Below, one piece after another: positions 17,716-25,850 of a stretch of DNA of 64,000 bases. The notes under the pieces were generated by a model, which was given only the letters and a program-made list of their open reading frames with translations, was not told where the DNA came from and ran no database searches. The stretch lies in NCBI RefSeq assembly GCF_025949665.1, contig NZ_JAPDFT010000002.1, forward strand, positions 496,001 to 560,000. Direction: 5' to 3'. Positions within the stretch are counted from its first letter, which is position 1, and every line of letters starts with the position of its first letter. The position numbers and the translations under genes were made by a program. The DNA is from Chryseobacterium viscerum. GTDB taxonomy: Bacteria; Bacteroidota; Bacteroidia; Flavobacteriales; Weeksellaceae.

Positions 17716-18129
17716 ATGAAAAAAATATCAGCATTCATTTTATGTCTTGGGTTTGGGCTCGTCTTTGCTCAGACACAGGAGGCCAAAACACAACCTGCAG
17801 AAAATCATTCCAGAGATAAGTATATGCCTGAACAAAGTAAACAGGCAGAATATCCCGGCGGGCTTTCAGTATTTATGCGGGAGGTAACTCAAAAAATTGA
17901 TTCTAACCGAATAAAAGGGCCAAAAGGTAAATCCCATTCCAATGCAAAGTTCTCCGTTAATGCTAAAGGTGATATAGAAACGATTCAGATAACCGGAGAC
18001 AATGAATCCCTTAATAATGAAGTGGAAAGAGTGATGAAATCTATGACCGCAAAATGGAAACCAGGAGAATATAAAGGAAACCCTGTACTTATTTGGTTTA
18101 ATCTTCCTTTCATTGTCAATTTTGAATAA
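17716..18129 (+). CDS. Small secreted TonB_C-like protein
   Basis: The 137-residue protein has a signal peptide (MKKISAFILCLGFGLVFAQ) and a C-terminal TonB-like segment (AEYPGGLSVFMREV, AKFSVNAKGDIETIQITGD, AKWKPGEYKGNPVLIWFNLP), the motif set of a TonB C-terminal domain. No membrane anchor or proline-rich spacer is present, so it cannot transduce energy like TonB. Similar free TonB_C domains are frequent in Bacteroidota and their role is unclear. The DUF2306-like gene starts 5 bases downstream, suggesting an operon. Confidence 0.78.
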   Translation: MKKISAFILCLGFGLVFAQTQEAKTQPAENHSRDKYMPEQSKQAEYPGGLSVFMREVTQKIDSNRIKGPKGKSHSNAKFSVNAKGDIETIQITGDNESLNNEVERVMKSMTAKWKPGEYKGNPVLIWFNLPFIVNFE

Positions 18130-18134
18130 TCAGG

Positions 18135-18773
18135 ATGCTCTCGGCTAAAAGAAATATTTCTTCTTTCTTTAGAATCCTTCTTATCATAGGATTTGTATAT
18201 TTCTTTTGGCTGATGTTAAAAATTACCTTAGAGTATATTCCATTGAATCCTGAGGTCAGTTTTCTGATGATTAAGCAGACGGAAGTTGTAGAAAGATCTG
18301 AATATCTTATATTTTTCTATACTCACGTATATACAAGTATTTTTGTCCTTCTTTCAGGATTTCTGGCTATTCTCAGACGGAATTTCGGACTGAAAAATTT
18401 CCATCGGAATATGGGAAAAGTGTATATTTTTCTCATTCTGATCTCTGCTGCACCTTCAGGAATTTATATGGGAATCTTTGCCAACGGAGGCCTTCTATCG
18501 AAGATTTCTTTTGTCATTTTAGGCTTTTTATGGTGGTTTTCAACGTTTAAAGCATATCAGCTGGCAAGACAGAAAAAATTTAAAGAACACAAACAATGGA
18601 TGTGGCGCAGTTTCGCTTTTACATTATCTGCTATTACCCTGAGAATGTGGAAAGTTATTATTGTATATTTATTTCATCCCAATCCTATGGATGTGTATCA
18701 GATCATTGCATGGCTGGGCTGGATTCCCAATATCCTTATTATTGAATATTTAATCACAAAAAAACATCTATGA
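18135..18773 (+). CDS. DUF2306-like membrane protein
   Basis: The 212-residue protein has about six predicted membrane helices (starting RILLIIGFVYFFWLMLKI and including FYTHVYTSIFVLLSGFLAIL). HRNMGKVYIF and KEHKQWMWRSFAFTLSA carry conserved His residues spaced as in DUF2306, a family related to haem-binding di-heme membrane proteins. Biochemical function is not established. Its stop codon overlaps the next start by 4 bases (ATGA), so it is translated together with the YARHG lipoprotein. Confidence 0.8.
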   Translation: MLSAKRNISSFFRILLIIGFVYFFWLMLKITLEYIPLNPEVSFLMIKQTEVVERSEYLIFFYTHVYTSIFVLLSGFLAILRRNFGLKNFHRNMGKVYIFLILISAAPSGIYMGIFANGGLLSKISFVILGFLWWFSTFKAYQLARQKKFKEHKQWMWRSFAFTLSAITLRMWKVIIVYLFHPNPMDVYQIIAWLGWIPNILIIEYLITKKHL

Positions 18774-19690
18774 AAATTGTAAATTACACATTGATTTCCT
18801 TACTGGCCGTTTCTTTGGCAAGCTGCAAAAAAGAGGGGAAGACCAATGAATCAGGGAAAGATTCTCTCACCGCAAAAAAGGACTCTGTTGTTGTTCCTGA
18901 GGTTCACAAAGAATATTACGGAATTTATACCGGTGAGTTTGCCGGAATGGAAAAAGTAGTTGACGAGACAGACGGTTCAGAATATGATGTAGATAACTAT
19001 AAAAGAATTTCTTTAAAGATCAACAGAATCACTAAGGACAGTGTTTACGGACAAAGTATCGTTAATGGCAATCAGCGTCCGTTCAGAGGAGTTTTCAATG
19101 AAGCATCAGCGTCTTTTGTACTGGATGAACCGGGAAATGACAAAACAGATGGAAGGTTTGAAGTAAAACTGAAAGGCGACAGCTTAACCGGAAAGTGGAA
19201 TGCCTTTGATAAAACAACGGTTAAAGCGCCTTCAAAAACACTTAAACTGACTAAAAAAGAGTTTGTTTACAACCCTAATTTTATGTTGGATAAAGATTCT
19301 GATCTGGTAGACTGGTCCAATCCTAAGGAGTTTACAGAAAAGTACAAAGATGAAGATACCGGAAAGACAGAAAGCTATAAAACGTCTAAAAACCGTATAG
19401 CCTCAGAGGCAATTTTCAAGCTGAATGCATCCAAACAGAAACTGACTGAAAAAGATCTTAAAAATTTAAGAAAACTGGATCTTGAGATCATCAAAAATTC
19501 CGTATTTGCAAGACATGGCTACTCTTTCAAAAAAGAAACCTACAGAAATTTCTTTGAACAAACAGACTGGTACATTCCGGTTTCCAGCAATGTAGACAAT
19601 GATCTTTCTCCTATGGAAAAGGAAAATGTGGCTTTACTGAACCGCTTTACCAAATATGCAGAGGATAAATATGACAGTTTTGGGAGATAG
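18770..19690 (+). CDS. YARHG-domain lipoprotein
   Basis: The N-terminus MKIVNYTLISLLAVSLASC ends in a lipobox with Cys19 as the acylation site. The middle (about residues 45-165) looks beta-rich. The C-terminal ~80 residues contain the YARHG motif as NSVFARHGYSF, followed by FFEQTDWYIP and a helical tail. YARHG domains occur in extracellular proteins, often peptidase-associated, and have no defined activity. Gene order places it at the 3' end of a plus-strand run that starts with the FAD oxidoreductase. Membrane side is unknown. Confidence 0.85.
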   Translation: MKIVNYTLISLLAVSLASCKKEGKTNESGKDSLTAKKDSVVVPEVHKEYYGIYTGEFAGMEKVVDETDGSEYDVDNYKRISLKINRITKDSVYGQSIVNGNQRPFRGVFNEASASFVLDEPGNDKTDGRFEVKLKGDSLTGKWNAFDKTTVKAPSKTLKLTKKEFVYNPNFMLDKDSDLVDWSNPKEFTEKYKDEDTGKTESYKTSKNRIASEAIFKLNASKQKLTEKDLKNLRKLDLEIIKNSVFARHGYSFKKETYRNFFEQTDWYIPVSSNVDNDLSPMEKENVALLNRFTKYAEDKYDSFGR

Positions 19691-19707
19691 GTGCTAGGTT
19701 GCAGGTG

Positions 19708-20109
19708 TTAGGGATTAGGGGTTGAGGTTAAGTTTTCAGTTTTTGTCATCCTTACAATAAGATAGAGAATCAGGCAGCCTATGGCATAGCACAGGTTATC
19801 TATCCATGAGAAAGAATTACCGATAACAATATACATCAGGCTTCCAGGACGGAAGCCTAATTTTTCCGCAATATTGAAATACTGAGCAAATTCTATCAAA
19901 AAGGAAAAAATAAGAATCCCCAGAATCAGCTTTTCATTATTTACTTTTACAAAGCTCTTTACGAAAGTATAAAGAAGCATCACCACAATAACATCTCCCA
20001 GATAAGCTCTTACGAAGAAAATATGACTTAGTTTGGTGGCAATCAACACCTCTACAAGAAAAATAAATACGGTTAGAAGAAGATATTTCAGGCTGAATTG
20101 TAATTTCAT
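19708..20109 (-). CDS. DUF2809-like membrane protein
   Basis: The ATG at 20109 gives 133 residues; the longer frame begins at a TTG inside the terminator hairpin of the neighbouring gene and was rejected. There are four predicted membrane helices, and YLGDVIVVMLLYTFVKSF is the characteristic DUF2809 segment (a G-D between helices), with NSFSWIDNLCYAIGC near the end. Such proteins are small, uncharacterised membrane proteins. It is convergent with the YARHG lipoprotein gene, with 17 bases between them. Confidence 0.75.
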   Translation of the reverse strand: MKLQFSLKYLLLTVFIFLVEVLIATKLSHIFFVRAYLGDVIVVMLLYTFVKSFVKVNNEKLILGILIFSFLIEFAQYFNIAEKLGFRPGSLMYIVIGNSFSWIDNLCYAIGCLILYLIVRMTKTENLTSTPNP

Positions 20110-20127
20110 TTCAAAATGGATTAGGCA

Positions 20128-20155
20128 TAAAAAATCGGTGCTCAAAGAACACCGA
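20128..20155 (-). terminator. Terminator of the CNHC redoxin gene
   Basis: On the minus strand TCGGTGTTC pairs with GAGCACCGA around TTT, followed by six T. It lies just past the redoxin stop codon and before the DUF2809-like ATG. Confidence 0.88.
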
Positions 20156-20179
20156 CTTATCTTTAGGAAAACAAATATA

Positions 20180-20833
20180 TTATTTCTTTACTTTAATTGT
20201 ACATCCGATGGCTACTGTTTTTGTCATTTTTACAGGATCTCCTTTGATCAGAGCATTTACGGCATCCTGAGCATAATATTCGGATACATCATTCGGATTA
20301 TCATAATTATTGTCGATAGCACCAATATATTTCACGATATTCTTTCCGTTCTCTTTCTTCAGTACAAAAACATGTGGCGTCTTTGTGGCTCCGTACTGCG
20401 GATAAATTTTCTGCCCTTCATCTACCAGATACGGGAAAGTAAACCCTTTTTGCTTTGCTCTTTCTATCATCTGCTGATAGCCGTCTTCAGGCTGTACATT
20501 AGGATCATTGGGATTAATGGCGATTACCGGATATCCCTGAGCTTTATATTTTTTATCCAGCTCAATAATTCTATCTTCATATTTCTTGGCGTATGGGCAA
20601 TGATTGCAGGTAAATACAACAATAAATCCTTTTGCACTCTTAAAATCGCTTAAAGAAACCATTTTGCCATCAATATTTTTAAGCTTAAAATCCGCAGCTT
20701 CATCTCCTACTTCATAGCCTTTTGCAGAAATATTCTCTTTCTTAGCTTTGCTTTTATCATGATCTGTTGTTGTAAAGCTCAGTAATCCAAGCCCAACAAT
20801 CAGTGCAGTTACTAAAATTTTCAGGTTTTTCAT
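20180..20833 (-). CDS. Thioredoxin-family (AhpC/TSA-like) exported protein
   Basis: A 217-residue protein with a signal peptide (MKNLKILVTALIVGLGLLSF) and a redoxin domain. The redox pair is CNHC at residues 76-79 (FTCNHCPYAKKYEDR), followed by VIAINPNDP and ATKTPHVFVLKK, which carries the cis-Pro. This fits the AhpC/TSA-like TlpA-type proteins, probably periplasmic thiol-disulfide reductases or peroxidase-like enzymes. Its upstream neighbour on the same strand (10 bases away) is a TlpA-like protein, so they form a redox operon. Confidence 0.88.
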   Translation of the reverse strand: MKNLKILVTALIVGLGLLSFTTTDHDKSKAKKENISAKGYEVGDEAADFKLKNIDGKMVSLSDFKSAKGFIVVFTCNHCPYAKKYEDRIIELDKKYKAQGYPVIAINPNDPNVQPEDGYQQMIERAKQKGFTFPYLVDEGQKIYPQYGATKTPHVFVLKKENGKNIVKYIGAIDNNYDNPNDVSEYYAQDAVNALIKGDPVKMTKTVAIGCTIKVKK

Positions 20834-20843
20834 AATAGATTAT

Positions 20844-21332
20844 TTATTGTAGATTTTCTTTAATTGTTTTTTCAAGATCTTCTTTGCTCATTTCACCGTC
20901 ATTGAAATGAAGTTTCACCCCGTTTTTATAGAACAGTGTTACAGGAATATTCCCATCCCAGTCTTTTTCAAACTTTGGAATCCAGGTATTCATTCTTTTA
21001 ATATCATCCAGTAAGAGGACCTCAGCAGTAAGATTTTTATTTTTAATGAATTTTAATACTCTTTCTTTATCTGCCAGCCTGTCCAGTGAAACCAAAATCA
21101 TTTTAAATTTCTGATTATCTGCATATTTCGTATTCACTTCAATAAAGTGAGGCAGCTCTTTCACACATGGGCCACAGGTTGTAGACCAGAAGTTGACCAC
21201 AAGCAATTTATCTTTTTCCTGTTGAATTCTCTTCTCCAGATCTTCATATTTTAGTACAGGAACTTCAGTCTGCTGGGCTTTACAAACCATACCAAACAGA
21301 AGTATAGTGAATATTTTTATTAAGTCTCTCAT
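20844..21332 (-). CDS. TlpA-family thiol:disulfide oxidoreductase
   Basis: The 162-residue protein has an N-terminal signal segment (MRDLIKIFTILLFGMVCKAQ) and a thioredoxin fold with active site CGPC at residues 53-56 (NFWSTTCGPCVKELPHF). GNIPVTLFYKNG supplies the cis-Pro. It is likely periplasmic and keeps cysteines of client proteins reduced, for example in cytochrome c maturation; the partner is unknown. It precedes the CNHC redoxin by 10 bases. Upstream, over 130 bases of AT-rich sequence separate it from the divergent lipoprotein gene. Confidence 0.9.
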   Translation of the reverse strand: MRDLIKIFTILLFGMVCKAQQTEVPVLKYEDLEKRIQQEKDKLLVVNFWSTTCGPCVKELPHFIEVNTKYADNQKFKMILVSLDRLADKERVLKFIKNKNLTAEVLLLDDIKRMNTWIPKFEKDWDGNIPVTLFYKNGVKLHFNDGEMSKEDLEKTIKENLQ

Positions 21333-21469
21333 ATTAAAAATATAAGCTATTACATTTCAACAATATACAAAAATGAAATTTACCTATCTCATAAATCATT
21401 GACAAATGAACAACTTATTTTCATCAGAAAACATTTTTTTAATATTTTTACAGACTTAAAATTAAAACC

Positions 21470-22300
21470 ATGAAAAAAACTTATTTGCTTCTGCCAATTT
21501 TCTTTTTGGCATCATGCTCAAGCAGCAACGATGATAATGATTCATCCAACAACAATGGAAACAACAATGATAACAATCCGGTTCTGGTAACGAAAATGAC
21601 GATGGACGGAGATGTTTTGACGTTTTCTTATAACGGTTCAAAAATTAATCAGATCAAAAATCTTACTGAAGGAAGTGTAACTACATTTACCTATTCTGGT
21701 GATCTTATCTCACAATCTGTAGTTAATGGTTCAAATACCTCTCTTACAACTAAATATACTTATGACGGAAGTGGAAGATTAACTAAAAAAACAATTAACG
21801 GGATTGATTTCGGCGGAGCATGGAATTCAGAGTCTAACTACACTTATCAGGCCAACAACAATGTAAAAATAGTATATACTGCATCTACTTCAGCATCAAC
21901 AAGAAGTGAAACAAGAAATGCTGTACTGAATGCTGATGGCTCAATGAGCAGTTGGACCGGTACTCTTTCAAGGACTCAGAATAATACTACTGAAACAGCA
22001 ACTTCTACCTTAAAGACTGTGGTATATGATACAAAAAATGCTCCTTTGAAAAATATTACCGGATACCTGAAAATTGTTGATAATGAAGATGAAAGCGGAT
22101 CTGCTCATAACACGCTAAGCTACAATCATATCATCAGTTACAATAATGGAACCGGAACTGAATGGACAATATTTAAATCTATTTTTGAATATAATACCAG
22201 CGGCTATCCTACAAAAGAAACCCGAAGCTATTATGATAAAACAGGAACCACAGCTACAGGTTCCACAGACATTAATACTTACGAATACAATCATTTATAA
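21470..22300 (+). CDS. Lipoprotein of unknown function, Asn/Asp-rich linker
   Basis: The 276-residue protein starts with MKKTYLLLPIFFLASC, a lipobox with Cys16, followed by a low-complexity Ser/Asn/Asp spacer (about 20 residues) typical of surface-exposed Bacteroidota lipoproteins. The rest is Thr/Ser/Tyr-rich, with YD-type strands (TKYTYDGSGRLTKKTI, FEYNTSGYPTKET) that resemble RHS/YD-repeat-like beta structure. No enzymatic motif was seen. The gene ends at a hairpin terminator just before the tandem GG-leader peptides. Confidence 0.72.
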   Translation: MKKTYLLLPIFFLASCSSSNDDNDSSNNNGNNNDNNPVLVTKMTMDGDVLTFSYNGSKINQIKNLTEGSVTTFTYSGDLISQSVVNGSNTSLTTKYTYDGSGRLTKKTINGIDFGGAWNSESNYTYQANNNVKIVYTASTSASTRSETRNAVLNADGSMSSWTGTLSRTQNNTTETATSTLKTVVYDTKNAPLKNITGYLKIVDNEDESGSAHNTLSYNHIISYNNGTGTEWTIFKSIFEYNTSGYPTKETRSYYDKTGTTATGSTDINTYEYNHL

Positions 22301-22306
22301 TACAAG

Positions 22307-22330
22307 AGAGCCTCTAAGGCTCTTTTTTTT
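22307..22330 (+). terminator. Terminator of the Asn-rich lipoprotein gene
   Basis: AGAGCC pairs with GGCTCT around a 5-nt loop, followed by eight T. Confidence 0.82.
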
Positions 22331-22381
22331 GCAGATATGTTAATTTTTTCACAACTAATAGAATTATATAAATCATTTTTA

Positions 22382-22389
22382 TATATTTG
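22382..22389 (+). promoter_or_regulatory. -7 element of the tandem GG-leader peptide unit
   Basis: TATATTTG matches TAnnTTTG exactly, 24 bases before the ATG of the first peptide. No -33 match at the usual spacing. Confidence 0.5.
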
Positions 22390-22412
22390 AATTCAATCAA
22401 ACTAAAAATACC

Positions 22413-22574
22413 ATGAAAAATTCAAACACTCAAAAGAGAAAGCTTGTAAAAAGCGAATTGAAAGAAATTAACGGAGGGGCACTTCCTCCAAGATGCCTTC
22501 GCGGGTTCTGTATGCAGCCTGATTCAGGAGAGATGGTACCAGGTCTTGTAGGAAAAGACGGATTCTGCTGCTAA
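22413..22574 (+). CDS. GG-leader Cys peptide 1 (four Cys, ends in CC)
   Basis: A 53-residue ORF, short for routine calling, begins with a basic leader that ends in the double glycine LKEINGG at residues 16-22, as in GG-leader precursors exported by C39-peptidase ABC transporters. The core has cysteines at 28, 33, 52 and 53 and ends DGFCC. Leader and ending are shared with the two following ORFs, so all three are real paralogues. The gene carries its own ATG and AT-rich upstream leader, and no modification or export gene is adjacent. Confidence 0.85.
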   Translation: MKNSNTQKRKLVKSELKEINGGALPPRCLRGFCMQPDSGEMVPGLVGKDGFCC

Positions 22575-22616
22575 TCAAAAAATTTCAAGAAAAATCAAAT
22601 CAAAACTAAAATTACC

Positions 22617-22775
22617 ATGAAAAAATCAAACATTCAAAAAAGAAAATTAACAAAAAGCGAATTGAAAGAAATTAACGGAGGTAACGGACCTATCGTATGT
22701 CCGGAAGGACTTTGTGATAGAGGTGACGGCGAGTTTGTAATCGGACCTGTAGGAAGAGACGGATATTGCTGTTAA
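22617..22775 (+). CDS. GG-leader Cys peptide 2 (four Cys, ends in CC)
   Basis: A 52-residue paralogue of peptide 1. The leader (QKRKLTKSELKEINGG) is nearly identical, while the core differs (VCPEGLCDRGDGEF) and ends DGYCC; cysteines are at 28, 33, 51 and 52. The conserved leader with a diverged core is typical of precursor families. It follows peptide 1 by 42 bases, so the two are cotranscribed, and a terminator lies 26 bases downstream. Confidence 0.85.
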   Translation: MKKSNIQKRKLTKSELKEINGGNGPIVCPEGLCDRGDGEFVIGPVGRDGYCC

Positions 22776-22801
22776 TATCAAAAAAAGCTTTGTTAGATAA
22801 T

Positions 22802-22837
22802 AAAGGATTGAGGCAGCCCCTCAATCTTTTTTTGAAT
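22802..22837 (+). terminator. Terminator between peptides 2 and 3
   Basis: AAAGGATTGAGG pairs with CCTCAATCTTTT (one G-U) around CAGCC, followed by a T tail. Peptides 1 and 2 are thus one unit and peptide 3 another. Confidence 0.85.
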
Positions 22838-22935
22838 TAATATTTTAAACTAAAAAAAATATAACAATTTGACTCACAATATTTTGAACATAATAAAATA
22901 ACTTGTAAATTAGCTTTTACCAAATTAAAATTATT

Positions 22936-23103
22936 ATGAAAAATTTAAAAAATCAGAAAAGAAAATTAAACAAAACAGAACTGAAAGAGATCAGCGGTGG
23001 AGCTAACAGACCAATCTGCCCAAGAGTCATAAGCTGTACAGATCCGCGTACCGGAGAAGATCGGTATGGAGTTCCTGGTATGCAGGATGGATTCTGCTGC
23101 TAG
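22936..23103 (+). CDS. GG-leader Cys peptide 3 (four Cys, ends in CC)
   Basis: A 55-residue paralogue of peptides 1 and 2. The leader ends KTELKEISGG at residues 13-22; core cysteines are at 28, 34, 54 and 55 and the end is DGFCC. The spacing between the second Cys and the CC pair is one residue longer than in peptide 1, showing independent divergence. It has its own terminator, shared with mutS. The mature product is inferred to be about 33 residues if cleaved after GG. Confidence 0.85.
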   Translation: MKNLKNQKRKLNKTELKEISGGANRPICPRVISCTDPRTGEDRYGVPGMQDGFCC

Positions 23104-23120
23104 TACAAAATAATAGTAAA

Positions 23121-23157
23121 AAAAAATGATTGGATTACCCTCCAATCATTTTTTTTA
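23121..23157. terminator. Bidirectional terminator inside the mutS 3' end
   Basis: A 14-bp perfect stem (AAAAAATGATTGGA with its complement) encloses TTACCC and is followed by T runs on both strands. The mutS stop codon lies in the loop and its last codons in the stem. Confidence 0.9.
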
Positions 23158-25726
23158 TCGAATTAAGCTTCATCAAAGCTTCAATTGGTGTCAGCGTATT
23201 GATATCTATTTTCGTCAGCTCCTCACGGATATTTTCCAGAACAGGATCATCCAGCTGGAAGAAGGAGAGCTGCATATTTTCCTCAGTCACTCTTTTGATA
23301 CTCTCAGAAGTATCTCCGCTTCCCTGAGTTCTGCTCGCTTCCAGGGTTTTAAGAATTTCATTTGCTCTGTTGACTACTTTAGCAGGCATTCCGGCCAGTT
23401 TTGCCACATGGATACCGAAACTGTGCTCGCTTCCACCCGGAATAAGTTTTCTCAGGAAAATGATATTTCCTTTATTTTCCTGAATAGAAACGTGAAAATT
23501 TTTCACTCTTTCAAAATTGACTGTCATCTCATTCAGTTCATGGTAATGAGTTGCAAACAAAGTCTTCGCCTGCGTTGGATGCTGATGAAGATATTCTGCA
23601 ATTGCCCACGCAATAGAAACCCCGTCATAAGTGGAAGTTCCACGACCGATTTCATCCAGTAAAATCAGGCTTCGCTCTGAAATATTGTTCAGAATATTGG
23701 CTGCCTCGTTCATTTCTACCATGAAAGTAGATTCTCCTGCAGAGATATTATCTGTAGCTCCTACTCTTGTGAAGATCTTATCCAACATTCCTATTTCAGC
23801 ATGTTTTGCGGGCACAAAACTTCCTATCTGAGCCAAAAGACAAACAATAGCCGTCTGGCGCAGAATTGCCGATTTACCGGCCATATTCGGCCCCGTCACC
23901 ATAATGATCTGCTGGGAATCTTTATCCAGGAAGATATCATTTGGGATATATTTTTCACCCAGTGGGAGTGCATTCTCAATGATCGGATGTCTGGCTTCTT
24001 TTAAATCGATAGCATAGCCGTCATTTAAAACAGGCTTTGTATAACTCTCAGAAACTGCCAGTTCAGATAATCCGGCAGCCACATCAAGCTGAGCAATAAT
24101 ATTGGAATTCCCCTGAATCTGATCAATATAAACCATCGTTTCTGTACATAAGTTTCTGTACAGCGAAGTTTCCAGAACCCCTATTTTTTCTTCGGCACCC
24201 AGGATCTGGCTTTCATATTCCTTTAATTCTTCGGTAATATATCTTTCAGCATTCACTAAGGTTTGTTTTCTCAACCAATCATCAGGAACTTTATCTTTAT
24301 GCGTATTTCGAACCTCAATATAATATCCGAAAACGTTATTAAAATCAATTTTAAGACTTGTAATACCTGTTCTTTCAATTTCTCTCTGGCACATTTCATC
24401 CAGAAAACCACGTCCCTTATTCTGTAAATTTCTCAGTCTGTCCAGCTCTTCAGAAACACCTTCTTTAATGATATTTCCTTTGGCAATGCTTACCGGAAGC
24501 TCTTCATTAAGATGATTCTGCAGGAACTTAATCAGTTCTTCAAGATCAAACAAGGGTTCCAGCCACGCCAGTACATCCGCATGAGGATGCAATAACGCTT
24601 TGATTTTATGGATATTGATTAAACTTTGGCGAAGATATCCCAGTTCCTTAGGTGAAATTTTCTCTGCAGCCAGTTTACCCATTAATCGGTCAAGATCAGA
24701 AATCGACTTCAGAAGCTGGCAGATCTCATATTTAAGATGGTCATTTCCATTTAAGAAATCAATCAGGGAAAGCCTTCTCATAATCTCATCCACTGATTTT
24801 AAAGGAAGAATGATTCTTCTTCGCAACAATCTTCCCCCCATTGGTGTAGAGGTTTTATCAATGATATCCAACAGTGATTTCCCTTGTGGATTGCTTGGAT
24901 AAACAATTTCCAGGTTTCTAAGGGTAAAATTATCCATCATCAGATAATCTTCCTGTGGAATGATCTGAAGTTTTGTAATATGAGCCAGCAGGTTATGGTG
25001 CGTATCTTCTACCAGATACGCAAAAATAGCTCCTGCTGCAGTAATAGCCAGCGGAAGGTTTTCTACGCCAAATCCTTTTAAAGAATTGGTTTTAAAATGA
25101 TTCGTTAATTTCTCGTAGGCAAAATTATATTGGAAAGCCCAGTCTTCCAGTTTAAAGGCACTCTTGTTCTTAATCTGCTCCGGAATCTGTACACTTCTCT
25201 GGTAAATGATCTCACTGGGATCAAAAGTATTGACAATATGCAGCAGCTTTTCCAGGTTTCCTTCACTTACCAGAAACTCTCCTGTAGAAATATCCACTAA
25301 AGCAATTCCATATTTCTCTTTTTCTTTGTGTAAAGAAAGCAGGAAATTATTCTTTTTTGAATTTAAAACCTGATCATTGAAAGTAACTCCTGGCGTAACC
25401 AATTCGGTGACTCCTCGTTTTACAATCCCTTTCACCATTTTAGGGTCTTCAAGCTGATCACAGATTGCCACCCTCATTCCCGCTCTTACCAGTTTCGGAA
25501 GATAAGAATCTATTGAATGATGCGGAAACCCTGCCAGTTCCACACTTCCTTCCCCATTGTTTCTTTTGGTAAGAACAATGCCCAGGATCTGGGATGTTTT
25601 CACAGCATCCTGCCCAAAAGTTTCATAAAAGTCCCCTACCCTGAAAAGTAAAAGCGCATCCGGGTATTTACCCTTGATGGTATTATACTGTGTCATTAAT
25701 GGGGTTTCCTTCTTCGATTTTGCCAT
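23135..25726 (-). CDS. mutS: DNA mismatch repair protein MutS
   Basis: MutS recognises base-base mismatches and small loops and starts mismatch repair with MutL. The 863-residue protein has the mismatch-reading F-x-E in GDFYETFGQDA near residue 30, the connector, core and clamp regions, and an ABC-type ATPase with Walker A GPNMAGKS, Walker B LILLDEIGRGTS and a catalytic His segment TLFATHYHEL. It is a single-gene unit, convergent with the peptide genes. The last codons overlap a bidirectional terminator. Confidence 0.97.
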   Translation of the reverse strand: MAKSKKETPLMTQYNTIKGKYPDALLLFRVGDFYETFGQDAVKTSQILGIVLTKRNNGEGSVELAGFPHHSIDSYLPKLVRAGMRVAICDQLEDPKMVKGIVKRGVTELVTPGVTFNDQVLNSKKNNFLLSLHKEKEKYGIALVDISTGEFLVSEGNLEKLLHIVNTFDPSEIIYQRSVQIPEQIKNKSAFKLEDWAFQYNFAYEKLTNHFKTNSLKGFGVENLPLAITAAGAIFAYLVEDTHHNLLAHITKLQIIPQEDYLMMDNFTLRNLEIVYPSNPQGKSLLDIIDKTSTPMGGRLLRRRIILPLKSVDEIMRRLSLIDFLNGNDHLKYEICQLLKSISDLDRLMGKLAAEKISPKELGYLRQSLINIHKIKALLHPHADVLAWLEPLFDLEELIKFLQNHLNEELPVSIAKGNIIKEGVSEELDRLRNLQNKGRGFLDEMCQREIERTGITSLKIDFNNVFGYYIEVRNTHKDKVPDDWLRKQTLVNAERYITEELKEYESQILGAEEKIGVLETSLYRNLCTETMVYIDQIQGNSNIIAQLDVAAGLSELAVSESYTKPVLNDGYAIDLKEARHPIIENALPLGEKYIPNDIFLDKDSQQIIMVTGPNMAGKSAILRQTAIVCLLAQIGSFVPAKHAEIGMLDKIFTRVGATDNISAGESTFMVEMNEAANILNNISERSLILLDEIGRGTSTYDGVSIAWAIAEYLHQHPTQAKTLFATHYHELNEMTVNFERVKNFHVSIQENKGNIIFLRKLIPGGSEHSFGIHVAKLAGMPAKVVNRANEILKTLEASRTQGSGDTSESIKRVTEENMQLSFFQLDDPVLENIREELTKIDINTLTPIEALMKLNSIKKMIGG

Positions 25727-25742
25727 AGTAAAAAATGAGCCC

Positions 25743-25750
25743 CAAATTTA
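25743..25750 (-). promoter_or_regulatory. -7 element of mutS
   Basis: On the minus strand this reads TAAATTTG, matching TAnnTTTG, 17 bases before the ATG. No clear -33. Confidence 0.45.
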
Positions 25751-25850
25751 GAAAAATAAATTCAGGGTAAGAGAATTGTTTAGGGGTTAATCTTCTATAC
25801 TTTTCTTTATCAGTAATTAATTGTATTTTCACCATCAAATCACATCATTC

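Noticed and set aside
20033..20653. A 206-residue plus-strand ORF opposite the redoxin gene
   Set aside because: It crosses the terminator hairpin and lies antisense to two well-supported genes; composition is Ile/Phe-rich as in shadow frames.
23126..23662. A 178-residue plus-strand ORF at the 3' end of mutS
   Set aside because: It is antisense to the conserved mutS ATPase end and has no recognisable domain.
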